The notes beneath the pieces are model-generated. The model searched no databases. It was given only the letters and a program-made list of their open reading frames with translations, and was not told the DNA's origin. Positions 46,847-54,602 of a stretch of DNA of 64,000 nucleotides are shown here, piece after piece. A program made the position numbers and the translations under genes. Numbering within the stretch: the first letter of the stretch is position 1; each line of letters opens with the position of its first letter. This DNA is from Thiobacter sp. AK1. GTDB taxonomy: Bacteria > Pseudomonadota > Gammaproteobacteria > Burkholderiales > Thiobacteraceae. Where the stretch lies: contig NZ_JBAJEX010000006.1 in the NCBI RefSeq assembly GCF_039822265.1, forward strand, positions 108,481 through 172,480. The letters run 5' to 3'.

Positions 46847-47176
46847 ATGAGCCGCTTGCCCAACGGGGGTTACGTGCGCCGCATCTGGCTGTCTTTGCTA
46901 CTCGCAGCTGCGCTGCTGTTCGCGCAGCAGGGTGGGTTCGTCCATGCCTTGAGTCACTTGCATGGCAGCCGGGCGCCGGCGGAGAAGCAGCTGCCCCATT
47001 CGCCGGCCTGCGAGCAATGCGTGGCGCACGCGCCTCTGGGTGCGGGGCTTACGCCGCAGCCGCTCCTGTTCGCGCCTGCTTCACCCGTGCCGCTGGCCGT
47101 GCCTGCGCCGGCGCAGGGCTTTTCTCCGCGCTTCTTCACTGCCACCCGTTCCCGCGCGCCACCCGTCCTTGCCTGA
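46847..47176 (+). CDS. Small exported protein of unknown function (DUF2946-like)
   Basis: A product of up to 109 residues. It starts with a basic, hydrophobic stretch (RRIWLSLLLAAALLFAQQGG) that is a signal peptide or anchor, then HALSHLHG and CEQCVAHA with histidines and a CXXC pair, and a proline-rich tail. Histidine/cysteine-rich small exported proteins of this kind often stand ahead of metal-transport genes. ATG 46847 is almost in the MITE; a GTG at 46874 with a purine-rich site in front gives a better start (RRIWLS...). It leads into an outer-membrane barrel and a ZnuA-like gene. Confidence 0.55.
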   Translation: MSRLPNGGYVRRIWLSLLLAAALLFAQQGGFVHALSHLHGSRAPAEKQLPHSPACEQCVAHAPLGAGLTPQPLLFAPASPVPLAVPAPAQGFSPRFFTATRSRAPPVLA

Positions 47177-47242
47177 AGTGGTTTCGGTGGCCGAGCCCGA
47201 TGCCGGGCTCGGCCGTGAACAGCTTCTTTGCGAGGAGGGATT

Positions 47243-48580
47243 ATGTTCCTGCGTCATTGCATCGCAGGCGGCCTTCTGGCCGCCTTGCCCGCATTCGCCT
47301 GGGCGGCGGATGCCGACATCGCCGCGCTGCGCGCGGAAATTGAAGCCCTGCGCAGTCAGTACGAGGCGCGCATCGCGGCACTGGAGGCGAAACTTGCCCA
47401 AGCCGAGCGTGAGCGCGCGTCCGTGGGGGCGCAGCCCAGCCCCAGCAACACCGCCACGGCCTTCAATCCGGCGATCTCTTTGATTCTCTCGGGCACCTAC
47501 GCCAATCTGCAGCGCGATCCGGCGAGCTGCCGGTTGGATGGGTTCGTGCCCAGCGGCGGCGAGGTGGGGCCGCCGCCGCGCAGTTTCAGTCTGGGCGAGT
47601 CCGAACTCGTGCTGGCCGCCAACATCGATCCGTATTTGCGAGGGGAATTCATGCTCGCCGCCGCCCCCGATAATTCGATCGCGGTGGAGAACGCCTATCT
47701 GCAGACGCTGGCTCTGCCCAAGGGCTTCACGCTCAAGGCTGGGCGCTTCTACTCCGGCATTGGCTACATCAACGAGCAACACGCCCATGCCTGGGACTTC
47801 GTGGATGCACCCCTGGCGCAGCAGGCCTTCCTGGGCGGGCAATATGCCCAAGACGGGGTGCAGCTGAAGTGGCTCGCTCCCACGGAGACTTTCCTGGAGC
47901 TGGGTGCGGAGGTCGGCCGCGGCCAAAATTTCCCGGGAGCGGAACGTAACAAGAACGGGGTCGGGGCGTGGTCGCTGGGGGCGCGCATCGGTGGCGACGT
48001 GGGGGTGAGCCACGCCTGGCTGGCGGGCCTGTCCTATCTGCAGACGCGGCCGCGGGACCGGCAGTTCCAGACAGATGACGCCAGCGGCAACCTCGTCACC
48101 AACACCTTCGCGGGCCGCTCCAATCTGTGGCTTGCCAGTCTGGTGTGGAAGTGGGCGCCGGCGGGTAACCCAAGCGTCCGCCACTTCAAGTTCCAGTCGG
48201 AGTATTACCGTGCCGGAAGCGAAGGCAGTCTCACCTACGACCTGGGAGGCTCGAACGAGTTTACTGATGGCTTTCGCAGTGTGCAGTCCGGCTGGTATGC
48301 GCAAGGCGTCTATCAATTCATGCCACGCTGGCGGGTGGGGCTTCGTTACGACCGGCTGCATGCGGGGACGCTGGATGCGGGTGCCAACACCGGCCAACTG
48401 CCTCTCCTCGCTGCCTACGATCCCCATCGCGCCAGCATGATGGTGGATTACAGCCCGTCGGAATACAGTCGCTTCCGCTTGCAGTTTTCCCGCGACGCCG
48501 CGCGGCGGGACGTGACGGACAACCAGGTCTTTTTGCAGTACGTGCTCTCGCTGGGGGCGCATGGCGCCCATGCCTTTTGA
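47243..48580 (+). CDS. Outer-membrane beta-barrel protein of a metal-uptake cluster
   Basis: This 445-residue precursor has a signal peptide ending near AFAWA, then a coiled-coil (ADIAALRAEIEALRSQYEAR, about residues 22-60) and a beta barrel ending LGAHGAHAF. The coiled-coil plus barrel layout is like the OprO/DcaP trimeric porins. GAGGAGGG lies before ATG 47243. Clustered with a ZnuA-like protein and a ZnuB-like permease, it could admit zinc or a zinc complex. Annotations such as zinc-regulated outer-membrane protein would fit; direct evidence for zinc is lacking. Confidence 0.72.
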   Translation: MFLRHCIAGGLLAALPAFAWAADADIAALRAEIEALRSQYEARIAALEAKLAQAERERASVGAQPSPSNTATAFNPAISLILSGTYANLQRDPASCRLDGFVPSGGEVGPPPRSFSLGESELVLAANIDPYLRGEFMLAAAPDNSIAVENAYLQTLALPKGFTLKAGRFYSGIGYINEQHAHAWDFVDAPLAQQAFLGGQYAQDGVQLKWLAPTETFLELGAEVGRGQNFPGAERNKNGVGAWSLGARIGGDVGVSHAWLAGLSYLQTRPRDRQFQTDDASGNLVTNTFAGRSNLWLASLVWKWAPAGNPSVRHFKFQSEYYRAGSEGSLTYDLGGSNEFTDGFRSVQSGWYAQGVYQFMPRWRVGLRYDRLHAGTLDAGANTGQLPLLAAYDPHRASMMVDYSPSEYSRFRLQFSRDAARRDVTDNQVFLQYVLSLGAHGAHAF

Positions 48581-48708
48581 ATCGCGGCCATTCTGGTTGC
48601 GAGCGTTACAAGATCGCGGACGGCCTGCGTGTGGACCGTGATACCCGCTCGCGCGGACGAGGGAAAGGTCTCGCGCAGGGACGTCTGCCTCGATAGTGGA
48701 GATTTGCC

Positions 48709-49611
48709 ATGCTGAAAAAACTGTTCGCGTTTTGCTTGTTGCTGTTGGCGCTGCCCGCTCAGGCGGCGCTGGAGGTCTTTGCCTGCGAGCCAGAATGGGC
48801 TGCGCTGGCGCGGGAAATCGGGGGCGATCAGGTGCATGCCTACGAGGCGACCACGGCGCTCCAGGATCCCCATCGCATCCAGGCCCGTCCCAGCCTCATC
48901 GCCCGCGCCCGCGCGGCCGATCTGGTGGTGTGCACGGGCGCCGATCTGGAAGTGGGATGGTTGCCACTGGTGCTGCGCCAGGCGGCCAATCCCAAGGTGC
49001 AACCGGGACGGCGGGGCTACTTCGAGGCCGCCACCGCCGTGCGGTTGCTCGAGGTGCCGCTGCGGGTGGATCGCGCCGAGGGCGACGTGCATCCCGCGGG
49101 CAATCCCCATATCCAGCTCGACCCCCGCAACCTGCTACGGGTGGCGGAGGCGCTCGCCGCGCGCATGGGTGAACTGGACCCGGCCAACGAAGCCCGTTAT
49201 CGGGCGCGGCTCGAGGACTTCAGGGGGCGCTTTCAGGCGGCGATCGCGCGCTGGGAGAAGCAGGCCGCGCCGCTCAGGAACATGCCGGTGGTGGTGCATC
49301 ACAAGGTGTTCGAATACCTCTTCCATTGGCTAGGCTTGAAGGAAGTCGCGGTGCTGGAACCCAAGCCCGGCATCGAGCCCTCCGCCGCCCATCTCGCCGC
49401 GGTGCTGGAGGCCTTGCGGCGCGAGCCCGCGCGAATGGTGCTGCGCGCAAGTTACCAGGATGAGCGCGCCTCGGTGTGGCTAGCCGAGCGCGCAGGCATT
49501 CCCGCCGTCGCCTTGCCAGCCACCGTGGGCGGTACGCCGCAAGCGCGCGATCTATACACGCTGTTCGATGACATTCTGAACCGCCTGTTGGCGGCGCAGG
49601 CGGCGCGATGA
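48709..49611 (+). CDS. Zinc/manganese-type substrate-binding protein (ZnuA-like)
   Basis: The precursor has 300 residues with a signal peptide (KKLFAFCLLLLALPAQA). Candidate metal ligands of the cluster A-I fold are His55 in QDPHRIQ, His134 in GNPHIQLDP and His197/198 in VVVHHKVFEY. The fourth ligand position is near TLFDDI. The histidine-rich loop typical of ZnuA is missing, so specificity (Zn or Mn) is open. It overlaps the permease gene by four bases (ATGA). It should bind metal in the periplasm and hand it to the permease. Confidence 0.85.
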   Translation: MLKKLFAFCLLLLALPAQAALEVFACEPEWAALAREIGGDQVHAYEATTALQDPHRIQARPSLIARARAADLVVCTGADLEVGWLPLVLRQAANPKVQPGRRGYFEAATAVRLLEVPLRVDRAEGDVHPAGNPHIQLDPRNLLRVAEALAARMGELDPANEARYRARLEDFRGRFQAAIARWEKQAAPLRNMPVVVHHKVFEYLFHWLGLKEVAVLEPKPGIEPSAAHLAAVLEALRREPARMVLRASYQDERASVWLAERAGIPAVALPATVGGTPQARDLYTLFDDILNRLLAAQAAR

Positions 49612-50354
49612 ATACCCTGGATCCCAGCTTGCTTGCGCCCGCCTTCGTGGCCGGCCTGTTGGTGCTCGTCACCCACGTGCCCCTGGGGCTGCAGGTGCTG
49701 GCGCGGGGCATCGTCTTCATCGACCTGGCCATCGCCCAGCTCGCGGCGCTGGGCGTGCTGGGAGCGGAACTGGCGGGCTGGGAAGCCCATGGCCTGGCCA
49801 TGCAACTGGTCGCGGTGGGCGCCGCCCTCCTGGGGGGATTCGTCCTGACCCAAGCGGAAAGACGCTGGCCCGAGGTGCAGGAAGCGCTGATCGGCGTGCT
49901 ATTCGTGCTGGCGGCGAGCGCAGGCATTCTGCTGGTGGTCCACAATCCCCACGGCGGGGAGCATTTGCAGGATATGCTGGCCGGCCAGATCCTGTGGGTG
50001 GGCTGGTCCCAGGTGGCAGCCCTGGCGGGGGTCACCGCCGTGCTCGCAGGCGTACTTTATCTTGGCCGCCGCAGTCGGGCCCGCTTCCTGTTCTATGGCG
50101 TGTTCGGCTGCGCGGTCACGGCGTCGGTGCAGATGGTGGGGGTGTATTTGGTGTTCGCCAGCCTGATCGTGCCGGCGCTGGCCGTGCGTCACCTGCCTAA
50201 GGCGCGTGCCGTGCCCCTGGGCCTGGCGTGCGGTGCGGCGGGCTACGCCCTAGGCTTGGCCGCCTCGGCCCTGTGGGATCTGCCCGCGGGGGCGGTGATC
50301 GTCTGGGCGCTGGCCGCGTGCGCCCTGGCGCTCGCCTGGCGCCTGCGGCGCTGA
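49608..50354 (+). CDS. ABC-3 family metal permease (ZnuB-like)
   Basis: This membrane protein of 248 residues has seven or eight helices and belongs to the ZnuB/ABC-3 family: GIVFIDLAIAQLAALGVL and the late VQMVGVYLVFASLIVPALAV are the conserved coupling and pore segments. It is co-translated with the binding protein. No ATPase gene follows; the next gene is a PilZ protein. The partner ATPase must be encoded elsewhere or the system borrows one. Confidence 0.88.
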   Translation: MNTLDPSLLAPAFVAGLLVLVTHVPLGLQVLARGIVFIDLAIAQLAALGVLGAELAGWEAHGLAMQLVAVGAALLGGFVLTQAERRWPEVQEALIGVLFVLAASAGILLVVHNPHGGEHLQDMLAGQILWVGWSQVAALAGVTAVLAGVLYLGRRSRARFLFYGVFGCAVTASVQMVGVYLVFASLIVPALAVRHLPKARAVPLGLACGAAGYALGLAASALWDLPAGAVIVWALAACALALAWRLRR

Positions 50355-50459
50355 CGGGTGGAGGCATTCTGCTGGCATGATCGCGATTGCCGCGCCCTTG
50401 GCCCCTATGTCACAATCCCGCGATACAGTCAGTCGTGCCAGGGGCGGAAAGAAGACGCT

Positions 50460-52049
50460 ATGACCCTCAAGCTGTCCATCCCAGCGCTTTCCCGGCCTTC
50501 GGGCATCGTGCTGGAGACGCGACCCCGGCAGGTGAAGGAATGGCTGGAAGCCCTGCCCTTGGCCAACGGCTTCGAGGCTGCGCGCAAGCTGACGGATGCC
50601 CTGGTGGCGAGCCGGGGCGTGCGGCTTTCCGAAGAGGCGCGCCTGCGCTTTCTCGGCCAATATCGTCAGACCATCCATGCCCTGTTGCCCGCGCTACGTC
50701 AGGAATATGAGGGGCGACCCCTTCCCCTGGGCGGGCGGCCCAAACAGGCGGCCCAGCTGGCGCGGGAACTCGTGAGCGAGCTCACCAATGGCTACAAGCT
50801 TACGCTGATGGAACTCGCCCAGCGGCGCATCGTGCTGGGTGGACAGAAACTGGTGCCCCTTGCCGCTGCGCGCATCGTCGAGGGTCTGGGGGAACTGCTC
50901 GACATCTGTTACGAAACCTATGCGCCCACGCCCGCGGGGCTGTGGGCCGAGCTTAACCAGGTGTACTGGTATGCGGCGCGGGAGCAGCACCACGACACAC
51001 CGCTGCCGTCCGAGGAAGGGGGCGGCAGCGTCAACGACAGCTACAAGCGCATCCTCCTCACCGCCCTGGCCGATCCCTACCGGCTCTTGCAGGGCCAGCT
51101 GGCGCGGGTGAAGGCCTATCTGGCCCGCACCGCCGGGTTGGCGCTGTTGCAACCCGTGGCAAAAGCGGACGTGCCTCACGGCTTGTTCCTGGTGCGGCTG
51201 GATGAGGACAGGCCGCCGCGGCCACTGGCTCAACACAGCGGCGCTACTGACGCCCGCAGCGACATCCTCCTCAACACGCTGCCCTTCGTGCGGCATCTGC
51301 ACCAGCAGTTGCAAGCGGTGGAGGCGGGTCGGTCCGCCGCGGATGCGGGTCTGCCGGAAGCCGCCGATCCGGCCACGCGCGCCTTGTTGAAGCGCCTGCT
51401 GCCCCAGTGGGGGCTAGGCCCCAAGCGGGTGTTCCAGCGTTTGGCGGCAGATCAATCCGCCTACATCTGCACAGGGTTGTCCGCGCTCTACCATACCCTG
51501 GCGGGCACGAACGATCTGCTTGGCGCCGCGCGGCCCGAACAGGAAGAGGAAATGCAAATTACAGTGCAGTTGGCCCAGGCCGGCGACCGCACCGGTCAGC
51601 ACGCCACCTACAACTGCGCCACTTGGCAAGTGGTCAATGAAAGCGCAGGCGGTGTGGCCCTGGTCAACGAGCCCCAGGGCGCGACTCGCATCCGGGTCGG
51701 CGATGTGATCGGCTTGCGCACCGGCCAAGGAGACTGGGGCATCGCCGCGGTGCGCTGGATCCAAACCGAAACCGGTGAGCGCCTCCATGTCGGGGCTCAG
51801 TTCGTCGCTCCCCGCGCCTTGCCCGTCGCGGTGCGACCCACCATCACCGCGGCGGATGCCCCCTATCAGCCGGCGCTGCTGCTGCCTGCGATGCCTACCC
51901 TGAAACAGCCAGAGCGGCTGCTCGCCACGCGCGGCACGTTTCATCCACGGCGGGAGCTGGAGCTGCGCAGCGCAGACGAAAGCCGCATCGTGCGCGCCGG
52001 CCAGCTTCTGGAACAGACCGACAGTTTCGAGATCTTCGCGTTCGAGTAG
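50460..52049 (+). CDS. PilZ-domain protein, 529 residues
   Basis: The protein starts at ATG 50460; a longer frame to 50358 has no support. The N-terminal 350 residues are helical, with no membrane span, and have no domain I can name. A C-terminal region (about 385-470) resembles a PilZ domain: VVNESAGGVALVNEP holds the (D/N)xSxxG element, followed by VGDVIGLR and GWAA-type GIAAVRWI. The usual RxxxR motif ahead of it is not evident, so c-di-GMP binding is uncertain. It could act as a c-di-GMP-responsive regulator. Its neighbours give no hint. Confidence 0.65.
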   Translation: MTLKLSIPALSRPSGIVLETRPRQVKEWLEALPLANGFEAARKLTDALVASRGVRLSEEARLRFLGQYRQTIHALLPALRQEYEGRPLPLGGRPKQAAQLARELVSELTNGYKLTLMELAQRRIVLGGQKLVPLAAARIVEGLGELLDICYETYAPTPAGLWAELNQVYWYAAREQHHDTPLPSEEGGGSVNDSYKRILLTALADPYRLLQGQLARVKAYLARTAGLALLQPVAKADVPHGLFLVRLDEDRPPRPLAQHSGATDARSDILLNTLPFVRHLHQQLQAVEAGRSAADAGLPEAADPATRALLKRLLPQWGLGPKRVFQRLAADQSAYICTGLSALYHTLAGTNDLLGAARPEQEEEMQITVQLAQAGDRTGQHATYNCATWQVVNESAGGVALVNEPQGATRIRVGDVIGLRTGQGDWGIAAVRWIQTETGERLHVGAQFVAPRALPVAVRPTITAADAPYQPALLLPAMPTLKQPERLLATRGTFHPRRELELRSADESRIVRAGQLLEQTDSFEIFAFE

Positions 52050-52098
52050 GACGCCGTGGCCCGCGTGGGGCGATTGCCTGCGGTAGGCTTTCGGACTT

Positions 52099-53325
52099 TC
52101 AGGAATGATGCCCGGCGGCGAGATCGGCCAGCGTGGCCGCCAGCACGCCCTCACCCGTTTCGGCCAGGGCGGCGAGGAAACGGGTGATGCCGGGATGGCG
52201 GCTGGACGTGGCCTTGGCATCCCAGACAAATAGCCGATGCACGTCGCGCAAGGCGATGTGTCCCGGCGCCCGCGCCAGCAGCCAGTCACCATTGTCGCTG
52301 CGGGCGACCAAACCGGCGGTGCGCAACGTGTCGAGCAGCGCCTCCGTTTCCTCGACATCGGCCGGGAGTCCTCGCCGCAAGGCCTCAAGTGTGCGCGTTT
52401 CGCCCTGCTCTTGGGCGGCGGCCAGCGCGAGCAGCAACTCCAGCGCGGCGACGAAATGCCAGCCGGGTTTGTGCCTAGTTGCCGTCGCGCCCGCCATCCA
52501 GGCGGGCAGGCTCGCGGTGATCACCGCGCCCGCCAGCACCACCAGCCAGGAGAGATAGACCCAGACGAGAAAGATGGGTAAGGCCGCGAAGGCGCCATAG
52601 ACCAGGCGAAAGGTGGGAAAACTGGTGATGTACCAGGCGAAGCCCTTTTTCATGAGTTCGAAGGCAAGTCCTGCTGCCAGCCCACCTGCCAGCGCGTGCC
52701 GGAATGCCACCGACCGGTTGGGCACCAGCATGTAGAGCAGGGCGAAAGTGAGCGACATCAGCACGAGGGGCACCGGCCGCAGCAGGTACACGCCGATGAA
52801 CGGGATGCGTTGTGTGTAACCCAAGGACAGGCTCACCAGATAGGACGTGATGGAAAGACTCGCACCCAGGAGCAGCGGCCCGACCGTAAGCACGGCCCAG
52901 TAGGTGACGAACCGCTGGGCGAGTCGCCGCGGCTGACGCACGCGCCAGATGGCGTTGAACGATTCCTCGATGGTGTGCATCAGCATCAAGGCGGTGAGCA
53001 TGAGAAAGGCAATGCCCACCAGGGTGAGGCGCGCTGCCTTTTCCGAAAACTGCAGCATGTAAACGGTGATGATTCTGCCCGCGATCTCCGGCACCATGTG
53101 GGTGAGCAAGAAAATCTTCAGCGCGGTGATGATCTCCTCGAACACCGGGAAGGCCGCCAGCACCACCAGGGCCACGGTCACCAAGGGCACCAGGGCAAGC
53201 AGCGTGGTGTAGGCCAGCGCCGCGGCGGTCTGAGGGCAGCGATCCGCGAGGAAGCGCTGCAGGACGAAGCGCAGGAAAGCCGGACTGCGGCGCAGGACGC
53301 GCCACGGGGCGGGGCGGGCAGACAT
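52099..53325 (-). CDS. YihY/UPF0761 family inner-membrane protein
   Basis: The product has 408 residues: an N-terminal membrane domain with six helices in the first 280 residues (TAAALAYTTLLALVPLVTV is the family signature) and a C-terminal winged-helix-like cytoplasmic part. The family (formerly called ribonuclease BN by error, and BrkB) has no proven function. It diverges from a HugZ-like gene, 101 bases apart. Confidence 0.9.
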   Translation of the reverse strand: MSARPAPWRVLRRSPAFLRFVLQRFLADRCPQTAAALAYTTLLALVPLVTVALVVLAAFPVFEEIITALKIFLLTHMVPEIAGRIITVYMLQFSEKAARLTLVGIAFLMLTALMLMHTIEESFNAIWRVRQPRRLAQRFVTYWAVLTVGPLLLGASLSITSYLVSLSLGYTQRIPFIGVYLLRPVPLVLMSLTFALLYMLVPNRSVAFRHALAGGLAAGLAFELMKKGFAWYITSFPTFRLVYGAFAALPIFLVWVYLSWLVVLAGAVITASLPAWMAGATATRHKPGWHFVAALELLLALAAAQEQGETRTLEALRRGLPADVEETEALLDTLRTAGLVARSDNGDWLLARAPGHIALRDVHRLFVWDAKATSSRHPGITRFLAALAETGEGVLAATLADLAAGHHS

Positions 53326-53426
53326 GGGGCGGACGGTAGCATCGCCTCTTCGCGAGCGTCAAGGTGAAGGCCGGCCGGTGGGAAATGGAGGATAATCGCC
53401 ACGCCGAGTAAGCCATCGGAGGGGCC

Positions 53427-54131
53427 ATGAATCCAGCAGAACGCGCGCGGCGCCTTGTGCGCCGCTGCCACACCGGCGTGATCGCCACCCATTCCCACGA
53501 CATGCCGGGCTTTCCCTATGCGTCCTTCGTGGAATACGTGGCGGACCACCAGGGGCGGCCCGTGATGCTGATCAGTGCGCTGGCGGAACACACCCGCAAC
53601 CTGCACTATCAAGCGCGTCTCAGTCTCGCCGCGGCCGAGGTGTGGCAGGGCTACGTGCTGGCTTCTCCGCGTTTTACCCTGGTAGGCGAGGCGCGCCTGG
53701 TGCCGGACGGCGAAATCGAGCAGTGCCGCGCGCGCTATTTGCGCTATCTGCCCCACGCGGCGGATTACCTCGCGCTGGATTTTGCCTTTTGGCGCCTCGA
53801 GCCGGTGCGGCTACGCAGCATCCCCGGCTTCGGCGCGGCGGTATGGGTGACCGCCGGCGATTATCTCGCCCTGGCAAGCCGGCTCGCGGAAGTGGAGGAC
53901 GAAATCATCGCCCACATGAACCGGGAACACCGGGATGTGCTCAGCCGCTATGCGCGGCGAGCGGGCGTGGCGCCGCCGGGGGCGGTCAGCCTGGTGGGCA
54001 TCGATTGCGATGGCTTCGATCTGCGCGTCGGGGACCGGCTATTGCGCATCGACTTTGCCCAGCCGGTATGGGATGCACAGGGCGTGCGCCAGGCGCTGGT
54101 GAACCTGGCGCAAGCTGATCGAGGTGGCTGA
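53427..54131 (+). CDS. HugZ-like haem/flavin split-barrel protein with DUF2470
   Basis: This product of 234 residues has an N-terminal PNPOx-like split barrel (residues 1-140; GFPYASFVEYVADHQGRPVML, ALAEHTRNL) and a C-terminal DUF2470 domain that begins EDEIIAHMNREHRDVLSRY. This is the layout of HugZ, a haem-degrading protein, and of related proteins without proven activity. It overlaps the next gene by one base (TGATG). Whether it handles haem here is not shown by sequence. Confidence 0.85.
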   Translation: MNPAERARRLVRRCHTGVIATHSHDMPGFPYASFVEYVADHQGRPVMLISALAEHTRNLHYQARLSLAAAEVWQGYVLASPRFTLVGEARLVPDGEIEQCRARYLRYLPHAADYLALDFAFWRLEPVRLRSIPGFGAAVWVTAGDYLALASRLAEVEDEIIAHMNREHRDVLSRYARRAGVAPPGAVSLVGIDCDGFDLRVGDRLLRIDFAQPVWDAQGVRQALVNLAQADRGG

Positions 54132-54475
54132 TGAGGCTCGCTGTCGCCCACTACGGTGCCATCATCAGTCTCACCGCGCTCATTTTCCTCTGCCTGGGTT
54201 GGGAGCTCGTCTGGGCGCCGCTGCGCCCCGGCGGGTCGTTTTTCGTGCTCAAGGTGTTGCCGCTGCTTTTGCCCTTGTTCGGCATCCTGCGCGGCAGGCG
54301 TTACACCTACCAGTGGTCGGCCATGTTGATCCTGCTCTATTTCGCCGAGGGGATCGTGCGTGCCGCATCCGATGCGCCACCGGCCTCGCGCCTGGCCCTG
54401 CTGGAAGTTGCGCTTTCCTTGGTCTTCCTGTTTAGCGCCAGCGCCTATGCGCGGCTTGCCGCGCCCCGGCGCTGA
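54131..54475 (+). CDS. DUF2069 membrane protein
   Basis: A small membrane protein of 114 residues with four hydrophobic helices: ISLTALIFLCLGWELVWAP, FVLKVLPLLLPLFGILRG and YQWSAMLILLYFAEGIVRA are the family's conserved blocks. Function unknown. It overlaps the HugZ-like gene by one base and is co-translated with it. Confidence 0.9.
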   Translation: MRLAVAHYGAIISLTALIFLCLGWELVWAPLRPGGSFFVLKVLPLLLPLFGILRGRRYTYQWSAMLILLYFAEGIVRAASDAPPASRLALLEVALSLVFLFSASAYARLAAPRR

Positions 54476-54544
54476 AACCCAGTGGTTGGCGCGGGCCGCA
54501 GGCGATAGGGTGACGACGCGGTTGCCGCCTCGAGATCGCTGTTA

Positions 54545-54600
54545 AAGCGGCGCGCCCCCTGTGGGAGCAGCTTTGGCCGCGATTGCCGGCAGTGGGAAGC
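54545..54600. repeat. REP-like repeat between the DUF2069 gene and addA
   Basis: CCCTGTGGGAGCAGCTTTGG with CCGCGATTG is one arm of the second REP family, between two converging genes. Confidence 0.55.
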
Positions 54601-54602
54601 TA

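Noticed and set aside
47081..48571. 496-codon open frame on the minus strand
   Set aside because: Antisense to the outer-membrane barrel gene; no start signal or domain.
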